Part shown: positions 55,939 through 64,000 of the stretch, in pieces
Layout of the letters: every line of letters starts with the position of its first letter
How positions within the stretch are numbered: the stretch's first letter is position 1
Assembly: GCF_014202315.1 (NCBI RefSeq)
Contig: NZ_JACHGN010000005.1
Span: 124,001 to 188,000 of the forward strand
Source of the DNA: Thermocatellispora tengchongensis
GTDB lineage: Bacteria; Actinomycetota; Actinomycetes; Streptosporangiales; Streptosporangiaceae
Length of the DNA: 64,000 nt
Reading direction: 5' to 3'
Notes under the pieces: model-generated
Seen by the model: only the letters and a program-made list of their open reading frames with translations
What the model was told of the DNA's origin: nothing
Databases searched by the model: none
Made by a program: the position numbers and the translations under genes

Positions 55939-57033
55939 ATGCCTGAGGTCCGGCCGCTCACCGGGCGGGACCCGGAGCGGGTCGGCGGGTACGTGCTGTG
56001 CGGCGTGCTCGGTGAGGGCGGGCAGGGCACGGTGTATCTCGGGCGGGCGCCCTCGGGGACGTGGGTGGCGGTGAAGGTGTTGCACGGCTGGCTGGCCGGG
56101 CGGCCGGAGGCGCGCAGGCGGTTCATGCGGGAGCTGGACGCGGTCCGCCGGGTCGCGCCGTTCTGCACGGCGAAGGTGCTGGACGTGAACCTGTTCGGCG
56201 AGCGGCCGTACATCGTGAGCGAGTACATCCCGGGCACGTCGCTGGAGGAGCTGGTCGCCGCCGAGGGGCCGCGCACCGGGTCGGGGCTGGAGCGGCTGGC
56301 GGTGGCGACGCTGACCGCGCTGGCCGCGATCCACCGGGTGGGGATCGTGCACCGCGACTTCAAGCCGCGCAACGTGATCCTGGGGCCCGAAGGGCCGGTG
56401 GTGATCGACTTCGGCATCGCGCACCACCTGGAGTACACCACGGTGCACTCGGCGGTGACGGGGACTCCGGCGTACATGGCGCCGGAGCAGTTCGAGGGAC
56501 GGCAGGCCGGGGCGCCGGCCGACCTGTTCGCCTGGGCCTGCACGATGGTGTACGCCGCGACGGGACGCCCGGCCTTCGGAGGCGCGAGCGTACCGGCGAT
56601 CATGCACGCGATCGTGACCCGCGAGCCCGACCTGTCCGGCGTCCCGGGCGAGCTGCGCCCGTTGCTCGCCTCGTGCCTGGACAAGCGGCCCGAGGTCCGG
56701 CCGACGGCCGCCGCCGCGCTCAGGCGGCTCACCGGCGACGCGACCAGGGCCATGCCGGCGCCGGGCGTCCTTCCGGCGACGGCGACGGCGGAGGAGGAGG
56801 GGGACGTGCCGACCATCCCCGGCGGGCGGGCCGCGGCGGCCGGGACTCCGCCGCGGTCCGCGGGGGCGACGCTGCCGCCGGAGGACTGGCCCAGGCGGCG
56901 CACCGGCCGGCGCCGGCGTACGGTCGTGATCCTGGCGGCGGTGCTGCTCGCGATCACGGCCGCGCTCGTGCCGCTCGCCCTGCGGGACGGAGCCCCCTCC
57001 CCCGCGCCCGGCTCCTCCCCGGCCCGTACGTAG
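55939..57033 (+). CDS. membrane Ser/Thr protein kinase, probably leaderless mRNA
   Basis: A 364-residue PknB-type kinase. The domain runs from about 18 to 275 with G-loop LGEGGQGTVY, ATP lysine in VAVKVL (K46), catalytic loop HRDFKPRNVIL, DFG, activation-segment GTPAYMAPEQ and PADLFAWACT. A Pro/Ala linker and a basic stretch lead to one membrane helix (VVILAAVLLAITAALVPLAL), with just 16 residues outside, so there is no sensor domain. TACACT lies nine to fourteen bases before the ATG and no ribosome-binding site is present, suggesting a leaderless transcript. Between 55664 and 55938 no real gene is seen. Confidence 0.9.
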   Translation: MPEVRPLTGRDPERVGGYVLCGVLGEGGQGTVYLGRAPSGTWVAVKVLHGWLAGRPEARRRFMRELDAVRRVAPFCTAKVLDVNLFGERPYIVSEYIPGTSLEELVAAEGPRTGSGLERLAVATLTALAAIHRVGIVHRDFKPRNVILGPEGPVVIDFGIAHHLEYTTVHSAVTGTPAYMAPEQFEGRQAGAPADLFAWACTMVYAATGRPAFGGASVPAIMHAIVTREPDLSGVPGELRPLLASCLDKRPEVRPTAAAALRRLTGDATRAMPAPGVLPATATAEEEGDVPTIPGGRAAAAGTPPRSAGATLPPEDWPRRRTGRRRRTVVILAAVLLAITAALVPLALRDGAPSPAPGSSPART

Positions 57034-57043
57034 CCGGTGCGGG

Positions 57044-57856
57044 TCAGGCGCCGCGGCGGGCGCGGACCTCGGTGCCGCGACGCCAGATCAGCGGGTTGAG
57101 GTCGAGCGGGGGCGGCGGGTCCGGGAGGGAGGCCAGGACCTCGTCCCGGGCGATCGACGCGGCGCTGACACGGCGCCGGAAGTCGGTGAATATCTGGACT
57201 TCGCCGTCGGGGTAGTGGGTCAGGACTTCCTGCGGGTGGTAGTCGCAGTTCGACGTGCCCCGGTTGAGATTGCGAGGCAGGAAGGCCGCGTCCAGGGCCC
57301 ACTCGCGCAGGAGGTCCGGGGCGGCGCGCACCACGATCATGCCGCCGACGCGTTCGACGGCGGCGCCGCAGCGGTTCAGCGAGCGCCGCCACTGCCACGG
57401 GACCGCCTCCTGGCGGGCCACTTCCGCCTCCAGGCCCCAGGTGTGCCACTTGACGCTGCCGTGCGGGCGGTGGCGGCGGTCGGCCACGCGGCGGCGCAGC
57501 GCGCGGGCGGCGTCGCGGGTGAGCGTGGTGAGCTGAGCCGGGACCAGCGCGATGGGGTCGGCGGGCTCGGCGTCGAAGGGGTTTCGCGTCAGGTGGGGCG
57601 GGCCGATGACGACCAGGGTGCCGGGGCGGCGCTGGTAGGACAGGCCCCACAGCAGGCGGGCGAGCAGGCGCGCGCCGTGCGGGTCGGACAGGATGTGCCA
57701 GGTGTCGTGGTAGCGGTTGGTGGACAGGCGCGCCCGGACCCCGGGGCGCAGGGTGATCATCTCGTACGCGCGTCCGTCGGCGCGCACCTCGTGCCGGTGC
57801 AGCTTGAGCCGGTCGCCGTCGGCGTGGGCGGCGGCGGGCCGTGGCGACTTAGGCAC
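57044..57856 (-). CDS. hypothetical protein convergent with the kinase gene
   Basis: A 270-residue soluble, basic protein: LHRHEVRADGRAYEMITLRP, YHDTWHILSDPHGARLLARL, QRRPGTLVVIGPPHLTRNPF, WGLEAEVARQEAVPWQWRRS and THYPDGEVQIFTDFRRRVSA. No catalytic motif or membrane segment stands out. It is well formed in codon usage and ends ten bases from the kinase stop, leaving no room for a terminator. The GTG start follows GAGGATGACGG. Unknown family, perhaps confined to Streptosporangiales relatives. Confidence 0.62.
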   Translation of the reverse strand: MPKSPRPAAAHADGDRLKLHRHEVRADGRAYEMITLRPGVRARLSTNRYHDTWHILSDPHGARLLARLLWGLSYQRRPGTLVVIGPPHLTRNPFDAEPADPIALVPAQLTTLTRDAARALRRRVADRRHRPHGSVKWHTWGLEAEVARQEAVPWQWRRSLNRCGAAVERVGGMIVVRAAPDLLREWALDAAFLPRNLNRGTSNCDYHPQEVLTHYPDGEVQIFTDFRRRVSAASIARDEVLASLPDPPPPLDLNPLIWRRGTEVRARRGA

Positions 57857-57989
57857 CCGTCATCCTCGCGATCCCTCCTCTGTGTGGCGTCGATTCGCGG
57901 ATCTTCATGGAAGCGGGAGCGGGCCGCCGGGCACAACCGGTTTTCCCCGCCGCGCGGCGCGGCGGCGGCGCGGCGGGGAGGACCCGGCG

Positions 57990-59657
57990 TCAGGCGTGGG
58001 CGTAGACCTCCTTGGCGCGGGTCTCGGAGACCTGGCCGTCCAGGACGTCCGCCCGTACGGCCCCGGGGTCGCGCTCGGCGGGCGGGCCGAAGCCGCCGCC
58101 CCCGCCGGTCGCGCACCGGATGACGTCACCCGCCTTGAGCCTCAGGCCGTTGCACTTGAGCAGGCGGCGCTCGTCCTCGCGGCCCGGGTTGATCACGACC
58201 TCCGGGGGCGCCGCGTCGTGCCCGCCGAACAGGCCCCACGCGGGCGTGGTGGAGCGCTCGAACCACAGCGACACCGTGCAGTCGTGCAGCGCCGTGTACT
58301 CGCGTACGACACCGTTGCCGCCGCGGAAGCGCCCGGCGCCGCCGGAGTCGGGCCTGATCTCGTAGGTGCTGATCCGGAACGGGTAGCGGGTCTCGAACAC
58401 CTCGATCGGGATGTCCTTCAGCGAGCCGTTCACGTTGTTGATCAGCGCGGTCTCGCCGTCGGAGCCGTCCCAGGCCCCCCAGCCGCCGAGCGTGGCCTCC
58501 AGGCTGACGTAGTCGCGGCGCGTACGCGGGTCGCGGCCGGCCAGCAGCACGATCATCGAGTCGCCGTGGCTGGCGCCCGCGACCTTCTCCGGCAGCGCCG
58601 GGGCCAGGGCCCGCGCCACCATGTCGATGAGCAGGCCGAGGTGGGAGAAGTACCACTGGCAGGCGGCCGGGGCCACCGCGCCGAACACCGAGCCCTCGCG
58701 CACCTGCACGGTCATCGGCCGGAACGAGCCGCCGTTGCCGGGCACGTCCGGGCTGACCAGCAGCTTGTAGCCGACCCGGCAGGCCGAGACGGTCTGCGAG
58801 ACGCCGCAGTTGACCGGGCCCACGGTCTGGTCGGCCGAGTCGCGCACGTCGAAGTCGATGTCGGAGCCCGAGACCGTGATCGTCAGCCGCACCGGGACGG
58901 GGGTGTCCAGGTCGATGCCGTCGTTGTCCAGGCAGCCCTCGGCGGTGTAGACGCCGTCGGGGATCGCCGCGATGACCTCGCGCTCCAGCGCCTCGGTCTG
59001 GGCGAAGATCTCGTCGCGGGCGGCGCGGAGCGTGTCCAGCCCCCAGCGCCGCACGATCTCCTCCAGGCGGGCCTGGCCCATCTTGATCGTGGCGATCATC
59101 GCGTGCATGTCGCCGCTGGTCTGGTAGGGGAAGCGGACGTTGGTGGCGATGGTGCTCATCACGCCGGGCACGTCCACGCCGCCCTCGACCAGCTTCTGCG
59201 GGCCGAGCCGCAGGCCCTCCTGGAAGATGTTCACCGAGTCCATCGACCCGCCCGGGTCCTTGGAGCCCACGTCGATCCAGTGGGCGCGGGTCGCGGTGAA
59301 GCCGACCAGCTCCTCGTCCACGAACACCGGGCCGAAGATGGTGACGTCGTTGAGGTGCGTGCCGCCGAGGTAGCTGTCGTTGAGGATCCACACGTCGCCC
59401 GGCCGCCACACCTCGCGGCCGAACTGCTCCTCGGTGGCCTTGGTGCAGGTCTCCAGGTTGCCCAGGAAGATCGGCAGGCCGGCCGACTGGCCGAGCACCT
59501 GGTGCTGGTCGTCCAGCAGCGCGACCACGCAGTCACCGCACTCGTAGATGATCGGCGTGTACGCCGACCGGATCAGGGTGGCGTTCATGTCGTCCGCGGC
59601 CGCGGCCAGCGCGTTGCGGATGATCTCCACGACGACCGGGTCCACCTTCTGACTCAC
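57990..59657 (-). CDS. hyuB: hydantoinase B/oxoprolinase family subunit
   Basis: A 555-residue HyuB-type subunit. It starts VDPVVVEIIRNALAAAADDM, followed by NATLIRSAYTPIIYECGD, VALLDDQHQVLGQSAGLPIF, RPGDVWILNDSYLGGTHLND and ends FRGGNGVVREYTAL...GGGGGFGPPAERDP. Together with HyuA it hydrolyses cyclic amides such as N-methylhydantoin or 5-oxoproline using ATP; which one is used here is not visible. The GTG start overlaps the hyuA stop (GTGA), so the subunits are made together. Full length for the family. Confidence 0.92.
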   Translation of the reverse strand: MSQKVDPVVVEIIRNALAAAADDMNATLIRSAYTPIIYECGDCVVALLDDQHQVLGQSAGLPIFLGNLETCTKATEEQFGREVWRPGDVWILNDSYLGGTHLNDVTIFGPVFVDEELVGFTATRAHWIDVGSKDPGGSMDSVNIFQEGLRLGPQKLVEGGVDVPGVMSTIATNVRFPYQTSGDMHAMIATIKMGQARLEEIVRRWGLDTLRAARDEIFAQTEALEREVIAAIPDGVYTAEGCLDNDGIDLDTPVPVRLTITVSGSDIDFDVRDSADQTVGPVNCGVSQTVSACRVGYKLLVSPDVPGNGGSFRPMTVQVREGSVFGAVAPAACQWYFSHLGLLIDMVARALAPALPEKVAGASHGDSMIVLLAGRDPRTRRDYVSLEATLGGWGAWDGSDGETALINNVNGSLKDIPIEVFETRYPFRISTYEIRPDSGGAGRFRGGNGVVREYTALHDCTVSLWFERSTTPAWGLFGGHDAAPPEVVINPGREDERRLLKCNGLRLKAGDVIRCATGGGGGFGPPAERDPGAVRADVLDGQVSETRAKEVYAHA

Positions 59658-61708
59658 TTGTTCTCCTCTCCGGCGGCACGGACGACCAGCGAGCCGATCG
59701 GGTCCACCGACACGGTGTAGCCGGGCGGCACCACGGTGGTCGCGGTGCTCTCCATGACGATCGCCGGGCCCTCGAAGTCGTGGCCCGCGGCCAGCTCCTC
59801 ACGGCGTACGAGCAGGGTGGGACGCGCGGCGCCGTCGAAGACGACCTCGCGGAGCCGGCTGGGGAAGCCCGCTCCCTCGGCGGCGGCCGGGATCTCCTCG
59901 GCCGCGCCCCGGCCCAGGTCGCCGAACGCGGTGGTGCGCAGCGTGACGAACTCGATCGGCGCGCCCAGGTTGGCGTGGCCGTAGCGGGACTCGTGCTGCT
60001 GGGCGAACCGCTTGGCGATGGTCTCGACGAAGCCCTCGCGGGCCGGCTCGGCCGCGTCTTCGAGCGGCACGGTCAGCGTGTACTCCTGCGCGGCGTACCG
60101 GATGTCCACCGCGTGCTCCACGCGGCGGTTCTCCTCGGGCACGCCCTCCTCGGCCAGGGACGCCAGGCCCTCCTCCGCCATCGCGGCGAGCCTGGCCGCC
60201 ATGTCGGCCGGGTCCAGGTCGGCGTCCAGGAAGAAGTAGGTGTCGGAGAAGTCCTTGCGGATGTCGGTCTGCAGCATGCCCCAGGCGGAGAACGCGCCGG
60301 GGAAGCGCGGCACGACGACCTCGCCGATGCCCAGCTCCCTGGCCAGGAACACCGCGTGCATCGGGCCCGCGCCGCCGAAGGCGACCAGGGTGAACTCCCG
60401 CGGCTCGATGCCCCGCGAGACGGTGATGGTCCGGATGGCCTGGGCCATCTTGGCGTTCGCCACGTCGCAGATGCCCTCGGCCATCGCGACCGTGTCCAGG
60501 CCCAGCGCCTCGCCGAGCCCCGACACGGCGGTGGTCGCCGCGGCGGTGTCCAGCGCCACCGAGCCGCCGGCGAACCACTCCGGGTCGATGCGGCCGAGCA
60601 CCAGGTTGGCGTCGGTGACGGTCGGCTCGGTGCCGCCGCGGCCGTAGCAGGCGGGGCCGGGGGTCGCGCCCGCCGACCGGGGGCCGACGCGCAGGCCGCC
60701 CGCCTCCAGCCAGGCCACCGAGCCGCCGCCCGCGCCGATGGTGTGGATGTTGACCACGCTCATCAGCATCGGCAGGCCCTCGATCTTGGCCTCCGGCGAG
60801 ATGTCCGGCTGCCCGTCGATGACCAGCGACACGTCGAAGGAGGTGCCGCCCATGTCCACGCAGATCAGATTGGGGCGGCCGATCTGGCGGGCCAGCTCGA
60901 CGCCGCCCATCGTGCCGCCGACCGGGCCGGACAGCAGGGTCTGCAGCGGGCGGCGGCGCGCGGACTCGGCGGTGAGGATGCCGCCGGAGGACTGCATGAC
61001 GTGCAGCGGCACCGACAGGCCGCGCTCGGTCAGGTTGGCCTCCAGCCGCTCCAGGTAGCGCCGCACCACCGGCCCGGTGTACGCCTCGACGACGGCGGAG
61101 GACGTGCGCTCGTACTCGCGCCACTCCTTGGCCGCCTCGTGCGACAGCGAGATGGTCACCTCCGGGCCCAGCTCCTCCAGCAGGATCTCCCGGGTGCGCA
61201 GCTCGTGCGCCGGGTCGAGGTAGCTGAACAGGTAGGCGACCGCGATGGCCCCGAACCCGCCGTCGCGGTAGACCTGGGCGGCGCGGCGGACGGCGTCCTC
61301 GTCCAGCGGCTCCAGCTCGGCGCCGGCGGCGTCGAACCGGCCGCCGATCTCCAGGATGTCGCGCAGCGGCACCAGCGGCTCGGGCTTGCGGAAGTGCAGG
61401 TCGTACAGGCGGGTGCGGGGGCCGCGGGCGATGTGGTACGTGTCGCCGGCTCCGGCCGAGGCCAGCAGCAGCACCTTCACCCCGCGCCGCTCCAGGAACG
61501 CGTTGAGGCCCTGGGTGGTGCCGTGGACGGTGAAGGAGATGTCGCCGGGGGAGTCCACCAGCGAGGCCAGGGCGGTGAGCACGCCGTCGGTCAGGTCGTC
61601 GGGGGTGGTGGACGACTTGCCCACCAGGTACCGCCCGGTCGCCTCGTCGTACCCGATGACGTCGGTGAACGTGCCGCCGATGTCCATGGATACCCGGAAT
61701 CGGGCCAT
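59654..61708 (-). CDS. hyuA: hydantoinase A/oxoprolinase family subunit
   Basis: A 684-residue HyuA-type subunit with the actin-like ATPase fold. It has MDIGGTFTDVIGYDEATGRY (phosphate-1 loop), VHGTTQGLNAFLERRG, MQSSGGILTAESARRRPLQT, CVDMGGTSFDVSLV (phosphate-2) and FGGAGPMHAVFLARELG (adenosine loop). Partner of HyuB in ATP-driven opening of a cyclic amide. AAAGGAGC precedes the ATG by six bases. No permease or regulator gene adjoins; the divergent M17 aminopeptidase could act on released amino acids or peptides, but this is only positional. Confidence 0.93.
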   Translation of the reverse strand: MARFRVSMDIGGTFTDVIGYDEATGRYLVGKSSTTPDDLTDGVLTALASLVDSPGDISFTVHGTTQGLNAFLERRGVKVLLLASAGAGDTYHIARGPRTRLYDLHFRKPEPLVPLRDILEIGGRFDAAGAELEPLDEDAVRRAAQVYRDGGFGAIAVAYLFSYLDPAHELRTREILLEELGPEVTISLSHEAAKEWREYERTSSAVVEAYTGPVVRRYLERLEANLTERGLSVPLHVMQSSGGILTAESARRRPLQTLLSGPVGGTMGGVELARQIGRPNLICVDMGGTSFDVSLVIDGQPDISPEAKIEGLPMLMSVVNIHTIGAGGGSVAWLEAGGLRVGPRSAGATPGPACYGRGGTEPTVTDANLVLGRIDPEWFAGGSVALDTAAATTAVSGLGEALGLDTVAMAEGICDVANAKMAQAIRTITVSRGIEPREFTLVAFGGAGPMHAVFLARELGIGEVVVPRFPGAFSAWGMLQTDIRKDFSDTYFFLDADLDPADMAARLAAMAEEGLASLAEEGVPEENRRVEHAVDIRYAAQEYTLTVPLEDAAEPAREGFVETIAKRFAQQHESRYGHANLGAPIEFVTLRTTAFGDLGRGAAEEIPAAAEGAGFPSRLREVVFDGAARPTLLVRREELAAGHDFEGPAIVMESTATTVVPPGYTVSVDPIGSLVVRAAGEENK

Positions 61709-61875
61709 CAACGAGCTCCTTTCTGTGGGCGTCGCGGCGACGGTAGCTCCGGGCGGCCCGGCCGCAGTGTGCACACCGACCAGCGATCCGGGGTGAGACG
61801 GTGCGGCGTGCCCTGCGCGGCCGGCTCGGGGCGCGGGAGACTGGCGCCGCCGAACGGACGATCAGGGGGTGGACG

Positions 61876-63312
61876 GTGCGGGTCGAGACGGGGCCGCGGC
61901 GGGCGGGCGTGCCGGAGGTGCGCGGGGTGTTCGCCGGGGAGGCGCCGGACCTGCCGTGGGGCGGTTTCGCGGGCGCGGCCGGCGAGACGGCGGCGGCGTA
62001 CGAGGGCGGGGCGCCGGTGCTGCTGGCGGGCCTGGGCCCGGAGCGCGAGCTGGACGCCGAGGCGCTGCGCACGGCGGCCACCGCCGCGGCCAGGGCCGTG
62101 CCCGAGGTGCAGACCGACCTGGCCGCCCGCGCCGCCGCCCGGCTGGGCCCGGCCGAGTCCGTACGCGCGACGGTGACCGGCCTGGCGCTGGCCGAGACGC
62201 CGCCCTCCCTGGTGACGCTCACCGGCTGCGGCGACGAGGCGAAGGCGATCAAAGCAGCGGAGGCGACCGAAGCGGCAGAGAGGACCGAAGCGGCAGAGGC
62301 GACCGAATCGGCAGAGGCGATCCAGGCGGCGATCGAGGCCGGCCTGCTCGACGCCGAGGCCGTGCTGCTGGCCCGCGACCTGATCAACCGCCCGCCGGGC
62401 GACCTGATCCCGTCCCGGCTGGCCGAGGAGGCGCACGACGCCGCGGTGCGCGGCGGGCTCGACGCCCGGGTGCTGGACGAGCACGCGCTGCGCGAGCTGG
62501 GCATGGGGGCGCTGCTCGGCATGGGCGCGGGCTCCCCGCACCCGCCGCGCCTGGTGGACCTGCGCTACGAGCCGCCGGGCGCGCGGGCGTCGGTGACGCT
62601 GGTCGGCAAGGGCATCACCTTCGACTCCGGCGGCCTGTCCCTGAAGTCCCCGGCCGCGATGATGGCCATGCGCGGCGACATGACCGGGGCCGCGGTCGTG
62701 CTCGGGGTGATGGCGGTGCTGGCCCGGCGCGGGCTCCCGGTCGCGGTGCGCGGCCTGCTCCCGCTCGCCGAGAACATGATCGGCCCGTACGGCGTGCGCC
62801 CCGGCGACGTGCTGGCCGCCTGCGACGGGCGGCGCATCCAGGTGCTGGACACCGACTTCGAGGGCCGGGTGATCCTGGCCGACGCGCTCGCCCTGGCCGC
62901 CCGCGACCGCCCCGGCGCGATCGTGGACGTCGCCACGCTCACCTACCAGGTGGTCACCGCGCTCGGCCCGGACATCGGCGGCGTGCTCGGCCGCGACCCG
63001 GCGCTCACCGAGCGGGTGCTCGCGGCGGGCGCGGCGGCGGGCGAGCCGCTGTGGCCGCTGCCGTGGGCGCGCCGCTACCGCGACCAGATCTCCTCGCCGT
63101 ACGCCGAGGTGCGCAACTTCCCCGAGGCCGACACCGGGCGGGCGATCACGGCCGCGCTGCTGCTGGGCGAGTTCGTGCCGGAGGAGATCCCGTTCGCGCA
63201 CCTGGACATCACCGGCCCGTCCTGGCGCGGGCCCGCGTCCGGGCGCGGCGCGACGGGGTTCGGCGTGCTCACGCTGACCCGCCTGCTGGAGGCGTTCGCC
63301 CGGGGCGCCTGA
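61876..63312 (+). CDS. M17 leucyl aminopeptidase with repeat insert
   Basis: A 478-residue cytosolic M17 metallopeptidase. The catalytic C-terminal domain has LVGKGITFDSGGLSLKSPAA (metal Lys/Asp), MRGDMTGAAVVLG, and LDTDFEGRVILADAL in place of the usual NTDAEGRL; the metal-binding Asp and Glu and the Arg remain. The N-terminal domain is about 130 residues. Between the two lies an Ala/Glu/Thr-rich stretch (ATEAAERTEAAEATESAE) from an 18-bp DNA repeat. The GTG at 61876 follows AGGGGG; a GTG 25 codons earlier is an alternative start. It releases N-terminal amino acids from peptides. Confidence 0.88.
   Translation: MRVETGPRRAGVPEVRGVFAGEAPDLPWGGFAGAAGETAAAYEGGAPVLLAGLGPERELDAEALRTAATAAARAVPEVQTDLAARAAARLGPAESVRATVTGLALAETPPSLVTLTGCGDEAKAIKAAEATEAAERTEAAEATESAEAIQAAIEAGLLDAEAVLLARDLINRPPGDLIPSRLAEEAHDAAVRGGLDARVLDEHALRELGMGALLGMGAGSPHPPRLVDLRYEPPGARASVTLVGKGITFDSGGLSLKSPAAMMAMRGDMTGAAVVLGVMAVLARRGLPVAVRGLLPLAENMIGPYGVRPGDVLAACDGRRIQVLDTDFEGRVILADALALAARDRPGAIVDVATLTYQVVTALGPDIGGVLGRDPALTERVLAAGAAAGEPLWPLPWARRYRDQISSPYAEVRNFPEADTGRAITAALLLGEFVPEEIPFAHLDITGPSWRGPASGRGATGFGVLTLTRLLEAFARGA
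62263..62334 (+). repeat. 18-bp tandem repeats inside the M17 gene
   Basis: Units GCGACCGAAGCGGCAGAG (62263), AGGACCGAAGCGGCAGAG (62281), GCGACCGAATCGGCAGAG (62299) and a decayed fourth (62317) encode (A/R)TE(A/S)AE hexapeptides. The array adds about 24 residues in frame between the domains of the aminopeptidase and is lower in G+C than the gene around it. Confidence 0.8.
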
Positions 63313-63426
63313 CGGGCACGCCTTCCGTGACCGCGCCTGTCCCCCGGCGGCGCGGGCCCCCCGGATTGTCGGTGCCGGGTCCTACCATCCCTCCCTGACC
63401 GACCGGCACAAGCGAAGGGAGACGAG

Positions 63427-64000
63427 ATGACCATCGCCGTCACCACCCCGACCGGGCATGTGGGATCGCGCGTGGTACGGCTGCTGCTCCAGGCGGGCGT
63501 ACGGCCGAGGGTGCTGGTGCGCGACCCGGCGCGGCTGGACCCCGAGACCCGTGAGCGTGTGGAGGTGCGGCAAGGCGATCTCACCGACGCCGCGTTCGTC
63601 CGCGAGGCGACGGCCGGGGCGCGCACGGTGTTCTGGGTCGATCCGACCCCGCACGTCGCGGAGGAGCCGGTGGAGACCTCGCGGCGCACCGCCGTGGCCG
63701 TCGCCGAGGCGGCCAAGGCCGGAGACGTCGCCAGGCTCGTGCTGCTGAGCAGCATCGGCGCCGAGCGGCGGCACGGCGTGGGCCACATCGACGGGCTGGC
63801 CGCGATCGAGGAGCTGTTCGACGCCTCCGGGGCCGACGTGCTCCACCTGCGCTGCGGCTACTTCTTCACCAACCTGCTCATGGACCTGGAGTCGCTGGCC
63901 GGCGGGGTGCTCACCACGGCGGCCGACCCCGACCGGCCCGTGCCGTGGGTCGATCCGCGCGACATCGGCGACATCGTGGCGGCCCGGCTGCTGAACGACG
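63427..64000 (+). CDS. NmrA-like NAD(P)-binding protein, cut by the right edge
   Basis: The first 191 residues of an atypical short-chain dehydrogenase of the NmrA/azoreductase type. It begins MTIAVTTPTGHVGSRVVRLL with the dinucleotide-binding TGHVG motif. It then has VLVRDPARLDPETRERVEV, GARTVFWVDP, LVLLSSIGAERRHGVGHIDG (no YxxxK) and VLHLRCGYFFTNLLMDLE. These proteins reduce quinones or act as redox-sensing regulators. AAGGGAG lies five bases before the ATG. The gene is open to the end of the window. Confidence 0.85.
   Translation, partial: MTIAVTTPTGHVGSRVVRLLLQAGVRPRVLVRDPARLDPETRERVEVRQGDLTDAAFVREATAGARTVFWVDPTPHVAEEPVETSRRTAVAVAEAAKAGDVARLVLLSSIGAERRHGVGHIDGLAAIEELFDASGADVLHLRCGYFFTNLLMDLESLAGGVLTTAADPDRPVPWVDPRDIGDIVAARLLND

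Noticed and set aside
55094-57856. A defence island made of NADAR, kinase and the unknown gene at 57044
   Set aside because: The genes are on alternating strands without overlaps, and no nuclease, ART or known defence core was recognised. Only the NADAR divergent pair is kept as a lead.

Overview
The window is very G+C-rich DNA from a filamentous actinomycete. A member of the Streptosporangiales (Nonomuraea or Actinomadura-like) fits best. The reasons are the codon usage with frequent GTG starts, an actinomycete integrative and conjugative element with a TraB-type FtsK translocase, WhiB, LAL/LuxR and SARP-type regulators, streptogrisin-like proteases and many secreted carbohydrate enzymes. 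The species cannot be read from the sequence, and the placement is an inference.

Bases 1 to about 12264 are the right part of an integrated conjugative element. Its boundary is a 3' fragment of a CAT-anticodon tRNA gene (about 12217-12264). The intact tRNA gene, integrase and probably the replication gene lie left of the window. The transfer operon runs leftward from whiB (7480) to traB (1014), nearly every gene overlapping the next by a TGATG or ATGA junction. A GTGACAG repeat array (775-898) beside traB is a candidate clt transfer locus. Around 7.5-8.8 kb lies a run of very small genes of 44-59 codons, two of them preceded by tRNA-minihelix-like elements that covary. A GntR regulator with a palindromic operator reads rightward. 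An XRE/TPR regulator and an aminoglycoside-phosphotransferase-like kinase, both visibly lower in G+C, sit next to the attachment site like cargo.

Bases 12.3-41.4 kb are chromosomal accessory DNA with many gene fossils: a frameshifted siderophore-binding lipoprotein, a deleted and frameshifted rifampin-phosphotransferase-like gene beside a phosphatase that has lost its catalytic cysteine, a beheaded MerR gene, a TetR stub, and scraps of hydrolase, histidine kinase, STAS, esterase, SARP and DinB genes. Among these stand intact genes: a WbsX-type secreted protein, a large LAL regulator, an Rnl2-type RNA ligase, hydrolases, two two-component systems, an S33 exopeptidase, and an MFS pump with a divergent LysR regulator. 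The most coherent group is a polysaccharide-lyase locus (31.1-37.1 kb). A lyase with FG-GAP repeats is divergent from a kinase, pseudokinase and response-regulator operon, followed by a second secreted lyase.

Bases 42.2-64 kb look intact. They hold a large GH87-like alpha-1,3-glucanase candidate, a SpoIIE-type PAS/GAF phosphatase, a YnfA membrane protein, a phosphodiester glycosidase, two secreted serine proteases, a NADAR protein divergent from an unknown gene, a membrane Ser/Thr kinase likely translated from a leaderless mRNA, hydantoinase/oxoprolinase subunits, an M17 aminopeptidase with an 18-bp repeat insert, and an NmrA-like gene cut by the right edge. No rRNA, no complete tRNA and no CRISPR array was seen. 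All functional calls rest on motif recognition by eye without database searches.
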